From assembly GCF_003171515.1 (NCBI RefSeq), contig NC_089398.1, positions 1,054,001 through 1,118,000 on the forward strand: DNA of 64,000 nucleotides. The letters are read 5' to 3'. Shown piece after piece: positions 22,901-34,386 of this stretch. The DNA is from Pyrenophora tritici-repentis. Lineage: Eukaryota; Ascomycota; Dothideomycetes; Pleosporales; Pleosporaceae. The notes under the pieces are model-generated. The model did not search any database, was not told the DNA's origin, and saw nothing but the letters and a program-made list of their open reading frames with translations. A program made the translations under genes and the position numbers. Position 1 is the first letter of the stretch. Each line of letters starts with the position of its first letter.

Positions 22901-24904
22901 CCGTCGGGCGTGCCATCTCGTGGTCAGCCTCGTACAGGTTCAGCGGTGAAGTTAGGGGAGGACCAAAACAACGGATATTGATTTGCAGCTAGCTTGGGTC
23001 GATACATTTCGTACGACAAAAAGGCGGTGCACTGCTGGACGAATGCAGCGCACAGTTACAATCCGGTATAGGTACCGAATCAGCTTTTCTCGTTTAGGAT
23101 CGTTCGTCCTGAAAGCACGCCCGCGCTCGGAGCCGGTGCAGTGGATAGGCGGAGCGGAGACGGGTACTACAGCAGACGTGGGTAAGCGCAGTGGTCACCG
23201 CTTTGTTTGTTCCTGAGTATGGCAATGATACGACGGCGTAAATCTCAACATGGTTTGAATGCGAAAATGCCGTCGCGCAAAATGAAGCGAAATCCATCTG
23301 CATCCGATTGCGGAGCAGTCAAGATGGAATATTGGCATGATGTCGGAAGACTTGCGCGCATGATCATGTCATTGATATCGGGAGGTTCAGTATGCAGGGT
23401 TGGTGGGGGGCTTTGTCAGACGGCATTTTTCAGCAGCCATGACAAAGCCAGGGCTCCACCAATGGCATGCGCGCTCTTAGATGGAGGCAGATGGGAGATT
23501 TTGTAATCGCGGCGTTAGAGTAGCTAGACGGCCCTGGTTTGGTGATGGGGTTTGATTAGACAGCTTGTCCCTTTGTGATTTGTTTTGGCTGAGGCGGGGG
23601 TAACGTTATGTGTCTTTGTGAAATGACGAGATGGCGTGGCCGGACGAAAGCGCTCAGAGAGCCGAAATGCCGACTTGGTTGTTACTAGGCAGGCGTGGAA
23701 ACCATGGTTCCCAGTGGCCGACGGAGATGACGACTAACAGTCATGAACGGTTCCGGGCGCAGTGGACAGGTTTGGGTGCTAACAGTTGGCATAGTTTGTC
23801 CGCCTGCGCCTTGCATCTTGGTTTCGCGGTGTAAGCCTGATTAGGGGAATAGAGAGAGCCCATTCAGTCGCCAGGAGCCCATTCAGCTACCTCGGGCCCG
23901 ACAGCCTCGCGTCCAGGTCGGCAATTCCATGGCACGCGCAACCCAACCGCATAGGCAGTGTACGGTACAATGGCAATGAAGGGTGTAGCTGACCCACTAA
24001 ACGCGACGCCGACGGGGCCACGTTCTGACAGCCACAGATGAAAGGGCTGACCGCTCTGGTGGTGGAGAGGCCCGTGGCTTAGCCTTACGACAGCGCATCC
24101 TGGAACACCAGGCAGCCAGGCAAGGCACCAGGCAGCGTCAAATTTCAATTTCGCCCAAGCACCCCTAAGCTCTAGCTGGACAGCGCACCGCCCAAGCTGT
24201 CGTTAGCAAGGGGGAGGTGAAAAGCAAAAATTGATAGTGTCCTGGTCAGAAAGCGAGAGCGAAAGAGTGCCATGTGCAGTCAAGGCCGATGACTCGGCCA
24301 GCGTGATGGCTGCACCGGGTGAGTGATGGCATGCATCGCGACACAGTAAACGCCGACCACGCCCTCTGTGATTATTAACATGGCAAGTCTGTATATCCGC
24401 CCAAGCTCCGGTCTCCGCTTTCGTAACGCCCGTACAGGTGGATGCGGGCGAAAGTCTTTACGACCGACGGCGACGGGGCATGGTAAGCCGCGCTACCACC
24501 CCTGCAGCCTTTGTGAATCATAGTGTGTTAGCTCACCGACTCGGCCAAGAGCGGTGGAAACATGCCAATAATTCCGAGCACCCCGTTAACCATCGTGGTC
24601 ATCCTTCATGCGTCAGGGAAACATAAGAAACACGCTTGCCCGCGCTTCAGAAGCCACCATCATCACTCCATCCCACAGACACATCTTTAAACACGACTGC
24701 CCCAGCTTGACATCGACTGCTCATCATTCTGATCTGCTACATATTACATCAACCATCTCGGGAATACTGCAAGCTCGGATCACCTTCCATCTACTGGCTC
24801 CTCTATTAAGGTTCGTGAACCCTCGTCCTGTCTACAGTCATAGACCAAACTGACTCACACTTTTTTTTTAGGCAATCATATATCTGCCTACACACACTTT
24901 AAAC
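19922..24904. other. Long gene-poor region, 5 kb, upstream of the lone acidic-protein gene
   Basis: Only scattered short frames occur (for example 20894-21463 and 22100-22567 on the plus strand). They lack recognisable domains, membrane or signal patterns, and overlap frames on the other strand. Base composition is balanced, not AT-rich. A 12-bp direct repeat (GAGCCCATTCAG) occurs twice near 23857-23886, and CACCAGGCAG is repeated near 24100-24135. The region contains the NDC80 promoter at its left end and a putative long 5' region for the gene at 24905. No transposon was recognised. Confidence 0.5.
24811..24871 (+). other. Putative 5'UTR intron
   Basis: A GTTCGTGA donor-like site is followed by CTGAC as a branch-like motif, then a run of T ending in AG (TTTTTTTTTAG), 33 bp before the ATG of the acidic-protein gene. 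The 61-bp size fits the other introns in this window. No coding frame depends on it, so it would be a leader intron. This is based on splice signals only. Confidence 0.5.
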
Positions 24905-25654
24905 ATGCCTTCCTCATCACACCTCCGCATTCAATCTTCCTTTGAGCCTTTCACCGCCGAGACCACTCGCTCCCACTTTGTCTCTTCACCACCACAGAAG
25001 AAGCAGAAGATGTCTCTCACCCAAACCTACTACATTGCCGCCTCTGCCCGCTCCAAGCTGGGCAAGGAGGCATGCAGGGCCGACCACGACCTCCGCCTAC
25101 TTGTTGGACACGCAAACCTTCTCGACAGCCTCATGATCGAACTCCAAGACGCCGAACGCCAGCAAGAGCAATGGTTCAACCAGACCATGTCCAAGGCCTC
25201 CAAGGCTGAGGAGTCCCGACACATCCAGTGGGCCGACAGCATTGCTGAAGAGGACGACGACGAAGAATCAGACTCCGAGTCAGAGGACGACGACGACTTC
25301 GACATGATCCCTATACCGCGCCGCATCGCTCAATCACCGGTTCAGATCAGCACCATGGAAGTTGACGAGGACTCCGAGGACGAGGACGAATTCTACGATG
25401 ACATGGACGATGTTGCCGACCTCGCTCTCACCCGCGTGCCATCCCAGTCGCAATCACCACCCGAGCTCACCTACGAAGAGGAGTCGGACGACGATACACC
25501 CCTCGCATCGCCCCCGCAAACCACACTCAACTTCTCGGACAAGGAAGCCATGCTCACCACTTCCTTCTACGACGCAAAGTCACAACCGCAATACCTCGAA
25601 GACGACCACCCGCTGTTCATGGACACAAGCGCGCCGCTCATCACAAGTTACTAG
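24905..25654 (+). CDS. Conserved acidic fungal protein, possibly Ecm13-like
   Basis: A single exon of 249 residues. The conserved-looking part is the N-terminal third: MSLTQTYYIAASARSKLGKE, then ADHDLRLLVGHANLLDSLMI and ERQQEQWFNQ. This is a compact helical unit; the internal Met of MSLTQ (residue 36) could be an alternative start. The rest is strongly acidic and disordered (DDDEESDSESEDDDD, DEDSEDEDEFYDDMDD) with a Pro/Ser-rich tail. The HDLRLLVGHANLLDSLM block recalls a small fungal family that includes yeast Ecm13, but this is from memory and unverified. No catalytic motif, signal peptide or membrane segment is seen. It is the only convincing gene in about 10 kb and has a likely 5'UTR intron. 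Confidence 0.8.
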   Translation: MPSSSHLRIQSSFEPFTAETTRSHFVSSPPQKKQKMSLTQTYYIAASARSKLGKEACRADHDLRLLVGHANLLDSLMIELQDAERQQEQWFNQTMSKASKAEESRHIQWADSIAEEDDDEESDSESEDDDDFDMIPIPRRIAQSPVQISTMEVDEDSEDEDEFYDDMDDVADLALTRVPSQSQSPPELTYEEESDDDTPLASPPQTTLNFSDKEAMLTTSFYDAKSQPQYLEDDHPLFMDTSAPLITSY

Positions 25655-28600
25655 GCCAGCACACCAACATGTTCCGACCTTTTGATTTTGATACAGCATT
25701 TTTCAGCGAGCGAGCGATTTCTTTACAACATAGCGTGGCGTTTATTTGTTTGGGCACTATATATCCTCTCTTTTTACTGTTGGCATATACCACACGGCAG
25801 TGGCATGGGTTCGCGACGATATCCGGAAGTTATTCTACTCTACTCTACTCTACGTTGCACGATTAGAAGGAACATGGACAGTGGGGGGGAATTTCTGTGG
25901 CGAACGGTCTGAGATCTCCCGAGACCAGTTGGTTGAGGCTCCCGTCATAGCTAGAAAATTAAATCATCATCATATTGATCGACCTCCAAGAAAACAAACT
26001 CCACCACACTTTTCTCTCAGGTGACGCATTCGCTATCTCTGCACGCTGCATGCTAATCAGGCCATGTCACCCTCAGTCACAGGCACCCCTCCCTCATACG
26101 CATGACAACCAGCAGCATGTACGGCACACGACGCATATCCGTGGTGCTCGCTTTGCGATGCGCAATTTGCCCAGTCATACCCGTTCTGCCGTAAAAATTT
26201 GGGGGTTGACCGACTTTTGCACAGTGCGTCAGACCCTGGTCCCCGCATCACAGGGCGAGGAGCTTCGCGTCGCGGGCCCGCGGCTCCAAGTCGCCGAGGG
26301 GCGCCTCGCATAGTTCAAAGTGACGCTTTCGTCGCATCGCTTTCCTGCTGAAAGGCCGCTTCCGGTGAGGCGATATGATCTCCCTTTTTACTCGCGTCCC
26401 CGCATGCAGACGCGATCAGAGACTTTGTTGCTGATGCGTACTCACTGACCGCACTGCCCCACGCACCGCCCAGATGACCAACGAAGTGATTGCCTAATCC
26501 TAGACATGACTGCCTGGAGCATGCGTATGCAAAGCCCTGCCGCTTGCAACCGGTCGGCACACAGAATTTGTGATGGTCCGAGAAGATTGCGCTGCGTGTG
26601 GACACGAGTACGAGTTCGGGACTTGTAAACCTCCGATGGAAGAAGAGATCGACCAAGTTCGGTCAACGTCTGGTGTTCCGCTCGGTCGAAACACGGGAAA
26701 ATAGTCTGCACCACGGAAGGCGGATCATTGAGAAAGCGGATGATCCGTGTACCCAAGACATGACATCTTCCACTTTACTCCGCTCAAATCTTGGTATGGT
26801 ACTGGTACAGTAACCCGACCATGGCATCGCGACGCGCGGAGTCCATGTGCTCAGGGACCTCCTTGAATCACGCAAGAGCCAAGCCCCTCCCTCCCTCTCC
26901 ACAATCCACAGCTTGTCACAAGTTGCATCAGGAAGTTACAGCGCTGATCACCATCTCTCCCTTTCCCCACGCTCCACTGTGTCGCGGGCGATAGCGGCGG
27001 CGGTGATACTCCACGGTGCTTTTCTCGAAACACCACAACAAAGTGTGAGAATCAAACAAATTTCGGTCCAGCCATGTTACGGAACATTCCAAACACGACT
27101 GTGCGCAGCCATGGACTTTTGACGAATACTATCATTATCCATGTGCGCAATAGCACCGTGTTTCAGCCGTGGGTTGGTCTTGGATTGATTAGACACGTAT
27201 ACTAGACACACCACAACGGTACAAGCACGACATGGCCCAACTAGCTCATTCACCATGTTTATGCCACGCTGCCTTGTGTCTGGCTGATGGACGGGCGGAA
27301 CTGAAACAAGTACTCAGCTCGCGCGTAGCTCGCTCAGCTATACGACACACGGAATACGCAGGGCTTTGAATGAAGCGAAACCCTGCTTTACCCATTACGG
27401 ACACCGCTACACTACCACGTACCAGTCGCTGCAGCGACGGTGAGCTGGCAACAATGCCAACTCAACACCTTGATTTTGTGTTCTGGACCGCAAGCTTACT
27501 CTTACCAGACGCCGCTGCCTTCATAACCTTGATGCTAGGTCCCGCGCTTTTTGTCACGTCAAACAGGGAAAAGGGCCATGTGCTTCAGACGAATCCCGAT
27601 CCCGCCATCAACTCGTCTACGCGACAAAATGGCCCCGTCATCAACACCAACAATCGTGGACAACGCTCAACCAAGCGTCCCTCCAATGTTGGTGAAACAG
27701 GCCCACGCTCAACAACCAACTATGCTGATATATACTTCCTTTACTGGGAAGCATGCAAAGGGGCTTCTCACTCAGCATGGAGCGCCTTGTCATGTTGGAT
27801 TGTCTTGCAGGATTCTAGACCTTGCTGCATCCGGCAGGGACGACGAGGTGAGGCTTAACGCATCCTCTCCAATAGAAGAGTAGTAGCAAGCTGTCTTGTA
27901 GATCATGTCAGCTCCGGGGATTAACTTGTTAAGCGACAAGATAAGGGAAGGAATAGTATAGGATCAGCCGCCATGTCTCAAGACGCCAGATGAACAAGTC
28001 ATCGGTTTCTCTTGGTTTCTCCTGGACTCCCAGGTGCCCAGATGCTGCTATATCCTCCGATCATAAGCAGCTCTGTGCGCTCATCGCGAAGGTTGCGGAA
28101 GGTCTCGACCGATCCATGTTCGATAAGCGATTCTGACACCGCGCGATTCGATGTGACATGGTTTCCGTCGATCGTCGCAAACCAGGGTCTCAGCCCGCTA
28201 TCGCCATGGGTGGATCCGATTGGGCCGGCGGGCGCTCGCTAATTATGGATCAAAACCTGGTTTTCACATGCTGTTCTCCCTTTCTCATCGGAAAACTATC
28301 CTATGCCATCCACGGCTGCTGACATAGCCGATCATGTGACTTACAGCCGGCTGCCATGGATAACGGTTTCCTCGGGTAAGTACCGCAAGCCACGAACGAC
28401 TTGTCACCTGCCGTTGCTATATTGGATATACGAGATACATCGGTTTTTCGGTCTCTCGACATTGCCGTGGTGTTCCGATCTTGTCCGGCTTCTGATTTCC
28501 GACTGTCCGACCCACCGTGTTTTTCACATGTGCATGAGAGGGTGGACTAACTACAAGCCGAATATATCTGGGTAATCATGACGGCAGTTTTTTATTTGCT

Positions 28601-29928
28601 TTCTGGCCAAACGGATGATGAAATTTACCCTCGCGTCATCCCGTGCCGAGGCAAGCACGACCTTCGCAGTTCGTACGAAGAAAACCCCTTCCTCCGTTTC
28701 GATAGCTTGGACAGCTTAGTAAAGAGGGAAAAAATCTCACCACCATCAACTTATCCACGCATACGTAGTCCGCAACTCTAGTTACCGCAAATCTCAATTT
28801 GCACTAAAGACCATCCCAGCAATCAAACCAGCAGCCGGAAACCCCTTTCTAGCAAACATTTGCCCTTCCCGCACCTGCGCCAACCACACCATGACGGGAA
28901 ACTTTTCTTTCGCCGAACATGCCCGGTGGTGGCTCCTTGCTCCTAGCCTCCCAGACTAGAATTTTCTACCACTATCGTGGAAAAGTTTTCCATCATGTCA
29001 TTTCTTTCTACTGCATGCATGCATTGGCCATCCACGGGACCAGGCAGGAATTTGTGTTTTTCCTGCAGGGTAAAAAGTGGGGGCCACGGGTATTGATTGA
29101 CATGAGGCGATCACGGCTCGTCCGAGCCTCGGATGTACGTGGTAGTAGGGATAGACTATGCACGGCAATATCGTGAGATTTGGGTTTGGTGTTGAGGGTG
29201 CGTGCGGTGGGGGTTATGCAGTGGGGTGGGGATTCGTGCGGTAGGGTACGGCCGTTACGGCTATTTGGGCGTTTACAGCATAGCATGTCCGTGAGTGGGG
29301 TTTGATGTGCTGTTGTGGCTGGTGAGGTAAGGTTGAATTGGGCTTTCTTTACGGGTAGGGAGGATGACTAGGGATACTAGGAGAAAAAGCATCTAGTTAG
29401 AAGGTTAGGCATACCGGTATACCACTATCTTTTCTGCTTCTGTGTATACCTGCTTGCGAGCGTAGATCGGTGTCTTTGGGTGAGGCTAGTGGTCTTGATC
29501 AAATCTGGTTGTGGGTACAATGGTGCATGTTGGCGTTGCTGAGAAGTCATATATTTGGGATGTGTTTCCCCCCGTCTCAGATCGTACAAGCAGGAATTCA
29601 GTCTAAGAAACATGTTTTCGCAGTGGATTAAAACGTGTGAAGCTTCTCTGCGCGGTAAACAAACTTCATTCAGATAGACATACATCTAAGCTGCCGTAAC
29701 TATCACTGTTCTATTCACTGTTCACTTCTCTACAGCATTCACGCGCATAAATATGAGAATGATCCTCCACAATTGCACTTAAACCAATCAATCCACGACA
29801 GTTCAACCTCTACAAGTCAGACACTGTTGCGAAATTCCTCAAGACATCTCAAACCTCCAATTCCCAGCCCCAACCCCTTCATGTCTCACTCACCCCATAA
29901 AACCCCACAAAACCCCACAAAACCCCTC
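25655..29928. other. Gene-poor region, 4.3 kb
   Basis: No reading frame here looks like a real protein; the longest (27370-27858, plus) has no domain and an erratic composition. A TCTAC pentamer is repeated four times at 25834-25853 in the presumed 3' flank of the preceding gene. An AAAACCCCAC-type repeat occurs near 29899-29927. No transposon or RNA gene was recognised. Confidence 0.5.
25834..25853. repeat. TCTAC pentanucleotide repeat, four copies
   Basis: Four perfect tandem copies of TCTAC lie about 180 bp past the stop of the acidic-protein gene, probably in its 3'UTR or flank. Confidence 0.8.
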
Positions 29929-30792
29929 TCAAGGCCGATCCTTCCAAAAACCCTCAGCAACCACCCTACCCATGTGCTTAAGACGACCCAACGTCGTAGA
30001 AAGTACCCTAAACCCCTGTATATCACGTCGCATATACTGCGCCTCCAAAGGCGCAAGTGAGATGCGGTTCTGACGGGCACCAGCGTCGGAAGCACGGCGG
30101 CGGGTAGGGCGGAGGCTCACAGCGGAGTCTGCGGTAAAGGGTGTGAAGATCGTGTCGTCAAAAAAATTTTCGTTGTGTGTGAGAGGGGAGCACAGAGGGC
30201 CATAGGAAGGGCGTTCGTAGTCGCGTGTTGGGATGTGTGAGAGATGGAGTTGAGGGCGAGGGTTGGGACGACGTGTAGTGTCATGCCAGTCAAGGTTTTG
30301 TGGTGTGTGATATGTTAATAGTGAAGGAGCTTGGGGGGTTGGCTCGTCATGGGGAAGTGGTTGTGGTCGTGCTTGGAGTGATTGTGATTGACGGGTGACT
30401 CGTCCTGTAGATGAGGATGCAACACCACCACTACCACGATGCTGTTGAACCCTAGCACCCCGATATGGAGAAGGATCGCTGTAAGAACGGCGGATATGAG
30501 CTTCCGTTGGTCTTGAAGGTAGAGCTTGAGCAGCTGGGGCGCGGGCCTGTTTCTCCCACACCAAAGGCGTAGGCACCGCAGCTTCCACTTCATAGGGCTC
30601 GTACAGGTCTGCATATATGATTCCACCAGATCTCCTAGTCTCGCTTTCCTCGCTGCTATGTTCGATGGGGTTGTAGTTGTACGCCATATCTCCACTTGTC
30701 GTTCCAGCAAACCGAATAGGAATAGTTTGGGGTGTATGTGTTTCCTGGACTGACTCAGTCGTTGTATCCGAGGGGAGGAGTAAGTATGCCAT
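29929..30792 (-). CDS. Hypothetical protein
   Basis: A single minus-strand frame of 287 residues starting MAYLLLPSDTTTESVQ. It is rich in Ser, Thr, Pro and Arg and mostly disordered. The most ordered parts are the C-terminal RRASDAGARQNRISLAPLEA and the last 35 residues (FRVLSTTLGRLKHMGRVVAE, then FWKDRP), which could form an amphipathic helix. No signal peptide, membrane helix or known domain is visible. It is accepted as a gene because of its length, a clean ATG and protein-like composition compared with overlapping frames. I do not recognise the family. Confidence 0.6.
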   Translation of the reverse strand: MAYLLLPSDTTTESVQETHTPQTIPIRFAGTTSGDMAYNYNPIEHSSEESETRRSGGIIYADLYEPYEVEAAVPTPLVWEKQARAPAAQALPSRPTEAHIRRSYSDPSPYRGARVQQHRGSGGVASSSTGRVTRQSQSLQARPQPLPHDEPTPQAPSLLTYHTPQNLDWHDTTRRPNPRPQLHLSHIPTRDYERPSYGPLCSPLTHNENFFDDTIFTPFTADSAVSLRPTRRRASDAGARQNRISLAPLEAQYMRRDIQGFRVLSTTLGRLKHMGRVVAEGFWKDRP

Positions 30793-31287
30793 CTCGACGT
30801 ATGTTTAGTATTCAAGAAGAAAAGATGAAGAGGAAATCGCTGTATTGATGTAGTGAGGTTGGTTGCAGATGTTGCAGAGAAAAGATGGTAAGTTGGTCAT
30901 CCTCGGAAGGAACGATCTGATAAACCTGCTGGGAATACATTGTGCAGTTCTTCAAAATGTTCTGTAGACATACGGAAGCAGGTTTCATGACTCATGTGGG
31001 CTGTCATGCGAGCTGGGAGTGAACGGTTGGACTTGCATGCTGCGGGACGACGGAGGTCTGTGTCATGGGCTAGGTATCTGTGCAGCACTGGTATTATCGA
31101 ATTTTTTTTATGCTTCCCTCAAACATAAGAAGGGCTTCGCCACTGGTTATGTGGGCGAGAAGGTGATCACTGTCAAGTCAAGTACAGGATACAAACAAGA
31201 CGCGACGATATCCACTGAAAAAAACACAGGCACACTACACAACAAGACCACTTCACACAAAAAAACAAGGTTCATATCACGATTCAC
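30793..31287. other. Divergent intergenic region, about 500 bp
   Basis: Lies between the minus-strand hypothetical gene and the plus-strand small gene at 31288. No feature was recognised. Confidence 0.45.
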
Positions 31288-31650
31288 ATGTTTGGTTCAT
31301 CTATTTGGTCTGAATCCGACAAAGACATGAAGCAATCTCACGATACATGTACCACCGTACCATCCCAGTCACCACCATCATCCAAGAAAGCACACACTCT
31401 CCCACCAATAGACTATGAAGCATACACTGAAGAATACGGATCTACACATCCAGCCTATGCACTACGTCGTGCGAAAGGGGGTCTGCAACCGTATAGTTCT
31501 GCGCCAAGTATTTGGCTAGACCCAGGGAACGAGATGGCGAAGATGATGCCTGGGCTACTCATGATGCTGGAACCTGATATCAAAAACTGGGAAGAGCGTG
31601 CCCAAGAGACTCCTCTTATAAGGGACACTTCCCCTATCTCTGGATGTTGA
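31288..31650 (+). CDS. Small hypothetical protein, 120 residues
   Basis: One exon starting MFGSSIWSESDKDMKQ. The N-terminal third is Ser/Pro/Thr-rich. The second half is compact and looks evolutionarily constrained: PPIDYEAYTEEYGSTHPAYA, then LRRAKGGLQPYSSAPSIWLD and MMPGLLMMLEPDIKNWEERA. There are no cysteine pairs, signal peptide or membrane segment. It sits about 260 bp from the broken end of the regulator pseudogene on the opposite strand. The function is unknown, and the gene call rests on composition only. Confidence 0.55.
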   Translation: MFGSSIWSESDKDMKQSHDTCTTVPSQSPPSSKKAHTLPPIDYEAYTEEYGSTHPAYALRRAKGGLQPYSSAPSIWLDPGNEMAKMMPGLLMMLEPDIKNWEERAQETPLIRDTSPISGC

Positions 31651-31907
31651 GATAAAAAGTGGGGATGTAGGAAATTGTCTGAGCCGTTTGATTCTACTAT
31701 CCTACCACGCTTTTCCCCCATTCAACGTTTCCCATCGTTGCCGAAAAATCTCATCGCTGTACTTTGGCCTACGGTGTATTCATCGTCAATTTGTTCGCGC
31801 TCTCCCTCGCTGCTTGTGCTCATGTCTTCAGCATCGAGCACTTCTGCCCTGCAGAGTCCCATGTTCATCCACAGTCTCTTCACTCTTTCATCAAGGTTAC
31901 AAGGTAC

Positions 31908-33755
31908 CTATACGCAGCTCTTCATGCGCTCGAGCATTTGATCGCTGGAGAATATCGCTTGTAGACCAACAACGTTGCGACAGTATTGCGAGAAATATGG
32001 CAAAGTGTTCTGACCAGAGTTGGCTCGGAAGCATTTGGACATGCTTTTCGCTCCCAAGGCACCGATCGTGAGTGTCCAGAATAAGAGGTCAGGGGCGCTG
32101 GACCATTTGTAGATGGGTATGTGCTGCAGTGTCTTGGAGCTTCGTCGTAACTCGTGAGAGACGGCAACCAAGGGGCTGCGCATTTGGCTCTGGGGCGACA
32201 ACCATGAAAATAATAAGAGCGAGACAGATGCTCTCACTGACAGTCGACTGGGAATTATCGTGTTGGTTCCGGTCATACTGGTTGTTATCGTACCAATTGA
32301 AGAGTCTGTATAGTAGGAGACTCGCGTGCTTTTGTAGATCCAAGGGGTCGACTGGACAATTTCCAGTATCGTACCAGCTTGTAAGGTCAGAAATGAAAAC
32401 TGCAATTGTAGGAGTGATGTTGAATAGCCCACGGTCAATGCCAAGATTGTGAAATTGCCGTAGCATGTTCGTGAAAGAATGTGGTGAATGAAATGAGAGA
32501 GTAGCGTAGTCGTCTATCTGCTTGTTTGCGCTGACTAGAAGCGCGTAGGGTCGCTTAAAAGTTGTGATTGATTGAGCGATGCTGTGCCTATAAACTGTTA
32601 GCAAACACTCGCCAAAAGATTCAGAGGAAGACAAGAAGCGAGAGTATCCTCTAGGAATTGGGGACCTTCTAAGACGAACTCACATGAGAATGAACGCCTG
32701 CAAACATCGATTTCCATTCAGTGCAGCAAGCCCACCTCTCTGCGCTATCATCGTCCGCAATCCACTGAGATGAGCATTGCTCACACTCACGCTACACCTT
32801 CTATCATCTCCCTTCTTCCCTAGGTCTGCAAGATCGGCTTCCTCTAGCGCAAGCAGGATGAGAACAGTAGCGATAGTTGTATCATCTGTGCTTTTGCTCG
32901 GATCGGAAAGCAGCCTGTTGACTTCGGAGATGGCACGCTATTTATAAGCGTCTGTATCGATCTTCGTAGCCCGAGATGCGGGGGTAAGTGCTGCGTAGAC
33001 GAAAGGAGCTCCCATAGGGCTATGGATACAAGCGGAAATCCACTCTGTAGCTGCTACTTCTGAGAATCTGTGTAGATCTATAGGTAACAGGCGTGGTGTG
33101 GACATTTGAACAACTATTCTTGTTAGTGAAAAACAAACATGCGCTGATATCCCAACTTACACTGATGAAGTAGATACTTCGTTTTGGTGTCCAGTTGCAC
33201 TGATAGGCAGTCAAACGATCCTAGTGAGCGTATGAAGAGGGTGCTCTGGCTTGACAGTGAGGGTCGTTCAGTATTTGGTAAGTTGAAAGCTTCGTCTGCA
33301 TAGTTGTTCTCTGCACATGGACTGGTGTACCTGGACACGGGACTATTACCCGTCCAAGTACTGCTGTTACTGGAAAATACACTGTTGCTCCTGCTGCTAC
33401 TTCGCGATGTAACCGTCCACTTCTCCAAGGGCATCAGAGGCGAGCCGCACCCCAGTGCATGGGTGTTGCTAGCTTGAGGTGGTGCGTTATAACGACATGA
33501 AGTCCCTCGACTCGCCTTGATATTCGAAGTCGATTCCGATTTCGGGCTCTTTGGTCTAGTACTCCAAGGCTTCTTGTTGCGAGCTGACTTCATAACGAAG
33601 GACCTGACGACCTTGTCTGGTTTTGCATTGATACCGCCGTTGCTAGAGTCGATAAACATGTAAGTTGTCGGGGGTTTCTCCCCTTTTCTGGATGGAGACG
33701 TTCGGCCGCTGTCTGCGCGAGTGGTGTCAATTTGCTTGGCCTGTTGTGCAAGCAT
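31908..33755 (-). pseudogene. Fungal_trans_2-type regulator pseudogene
   Basis: Minus-strand exons can be followed at 33755-33161, 33077-32684 and 32587-31908, with GTAAGT and GTGAGT donors and TAG acceptors. The N-terminus (YMFIDSSNGGINAKPDKVVR, then SFVMKSARNKKPW) and the later TEWISACIHSPMGAPFVYAA resemble the Zn-cluster-less fungal 'Fungal_trans_2/tachykinin-like' proteins. Two lesions are seen. An in-frame TAG lies at 32938-32940, where a Trp (TGG) codon would fit. A frameshift lies between about 32105 and 32200, after which the family-like sequence KWSSAPDLLFWTLTIGALGA continues in another frame to 31908. Skipping either lesion by splicing would need weak donors (GTCTAC, GTTGTC) and would drop conserved-looking sequence. 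Probably inactive, unless the lesions are sequence errors. Confidence 0.7.
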
Positions 33756-34386
33756 TGTGGATTAGTTACACAAGGATGGAAGATCTGCAGGGGCAAAGAT
33801 TGGATATTGAAAGATGAATATTGCTCAGAGATAACGCGATTTGCAAGACAAGATATGCAATGCGAAAAGGGAAGTTTGTAGTTGCAAGGGAATGTTTTTT
33901 AACCCCACGGCTTGGAGCTGGTTCGCCGCGCTAGCCGTAATGGTGGCTTGTTTTGAGGTGATAAGGAAGGGACGACCGAGCGGCAAGACCGTAACATGCG
34001 GACTCGACAACCAACTCTATGATAAGATATGTCTTAATACGAACAAGCAGGCGCAAAGGCTACATCGAAGGCGTAGCAAAATGCGGTCGTTTTGATCCGC
34101 ATGTGAACGGGCACGTGATAAGATCCTACTTTGCGTGTTCGTCGGTAGCTGCCACAAGGGAAGGCACGACCGAGCGTCAAAACCATGGACACCTTTGTGG
34201 GAAACATGACGTATGCCATAGTAGGTATAGTAATGCGATAATGCAGGTCTGAGATTTGATCCGAAAGCGAAGGAATGGGGACTTCAGTTTTGTGCGACCA
34301 CACATACCAAGGGAGTGCCGGCAACTCCGAACAACAGCTCGTGCGGTAAACGTGCTTAAACAACTTTTCGATTGTCCATTCATGGC
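33756..34386. other. Intergenic region, about 630 bp
   Basis: Lies between the 5' end of the pseudogene and the 3' end of UTP21. Only short frames are present and nothing was recognised. Confidence 0.45.

Noticed and set aside
27370..27858. 162-codon plus-strand frame
   Set aside because: Erratic composition, no domain and another overlapping frame of similar length.
32877..32999. Explaining the pseudogene TAG by a 63-bp intron
   Set aside because: It would need a GTCTAC donor and would delete family-like residues FVYAALTPASRA; a nonsense mutation is simpler.
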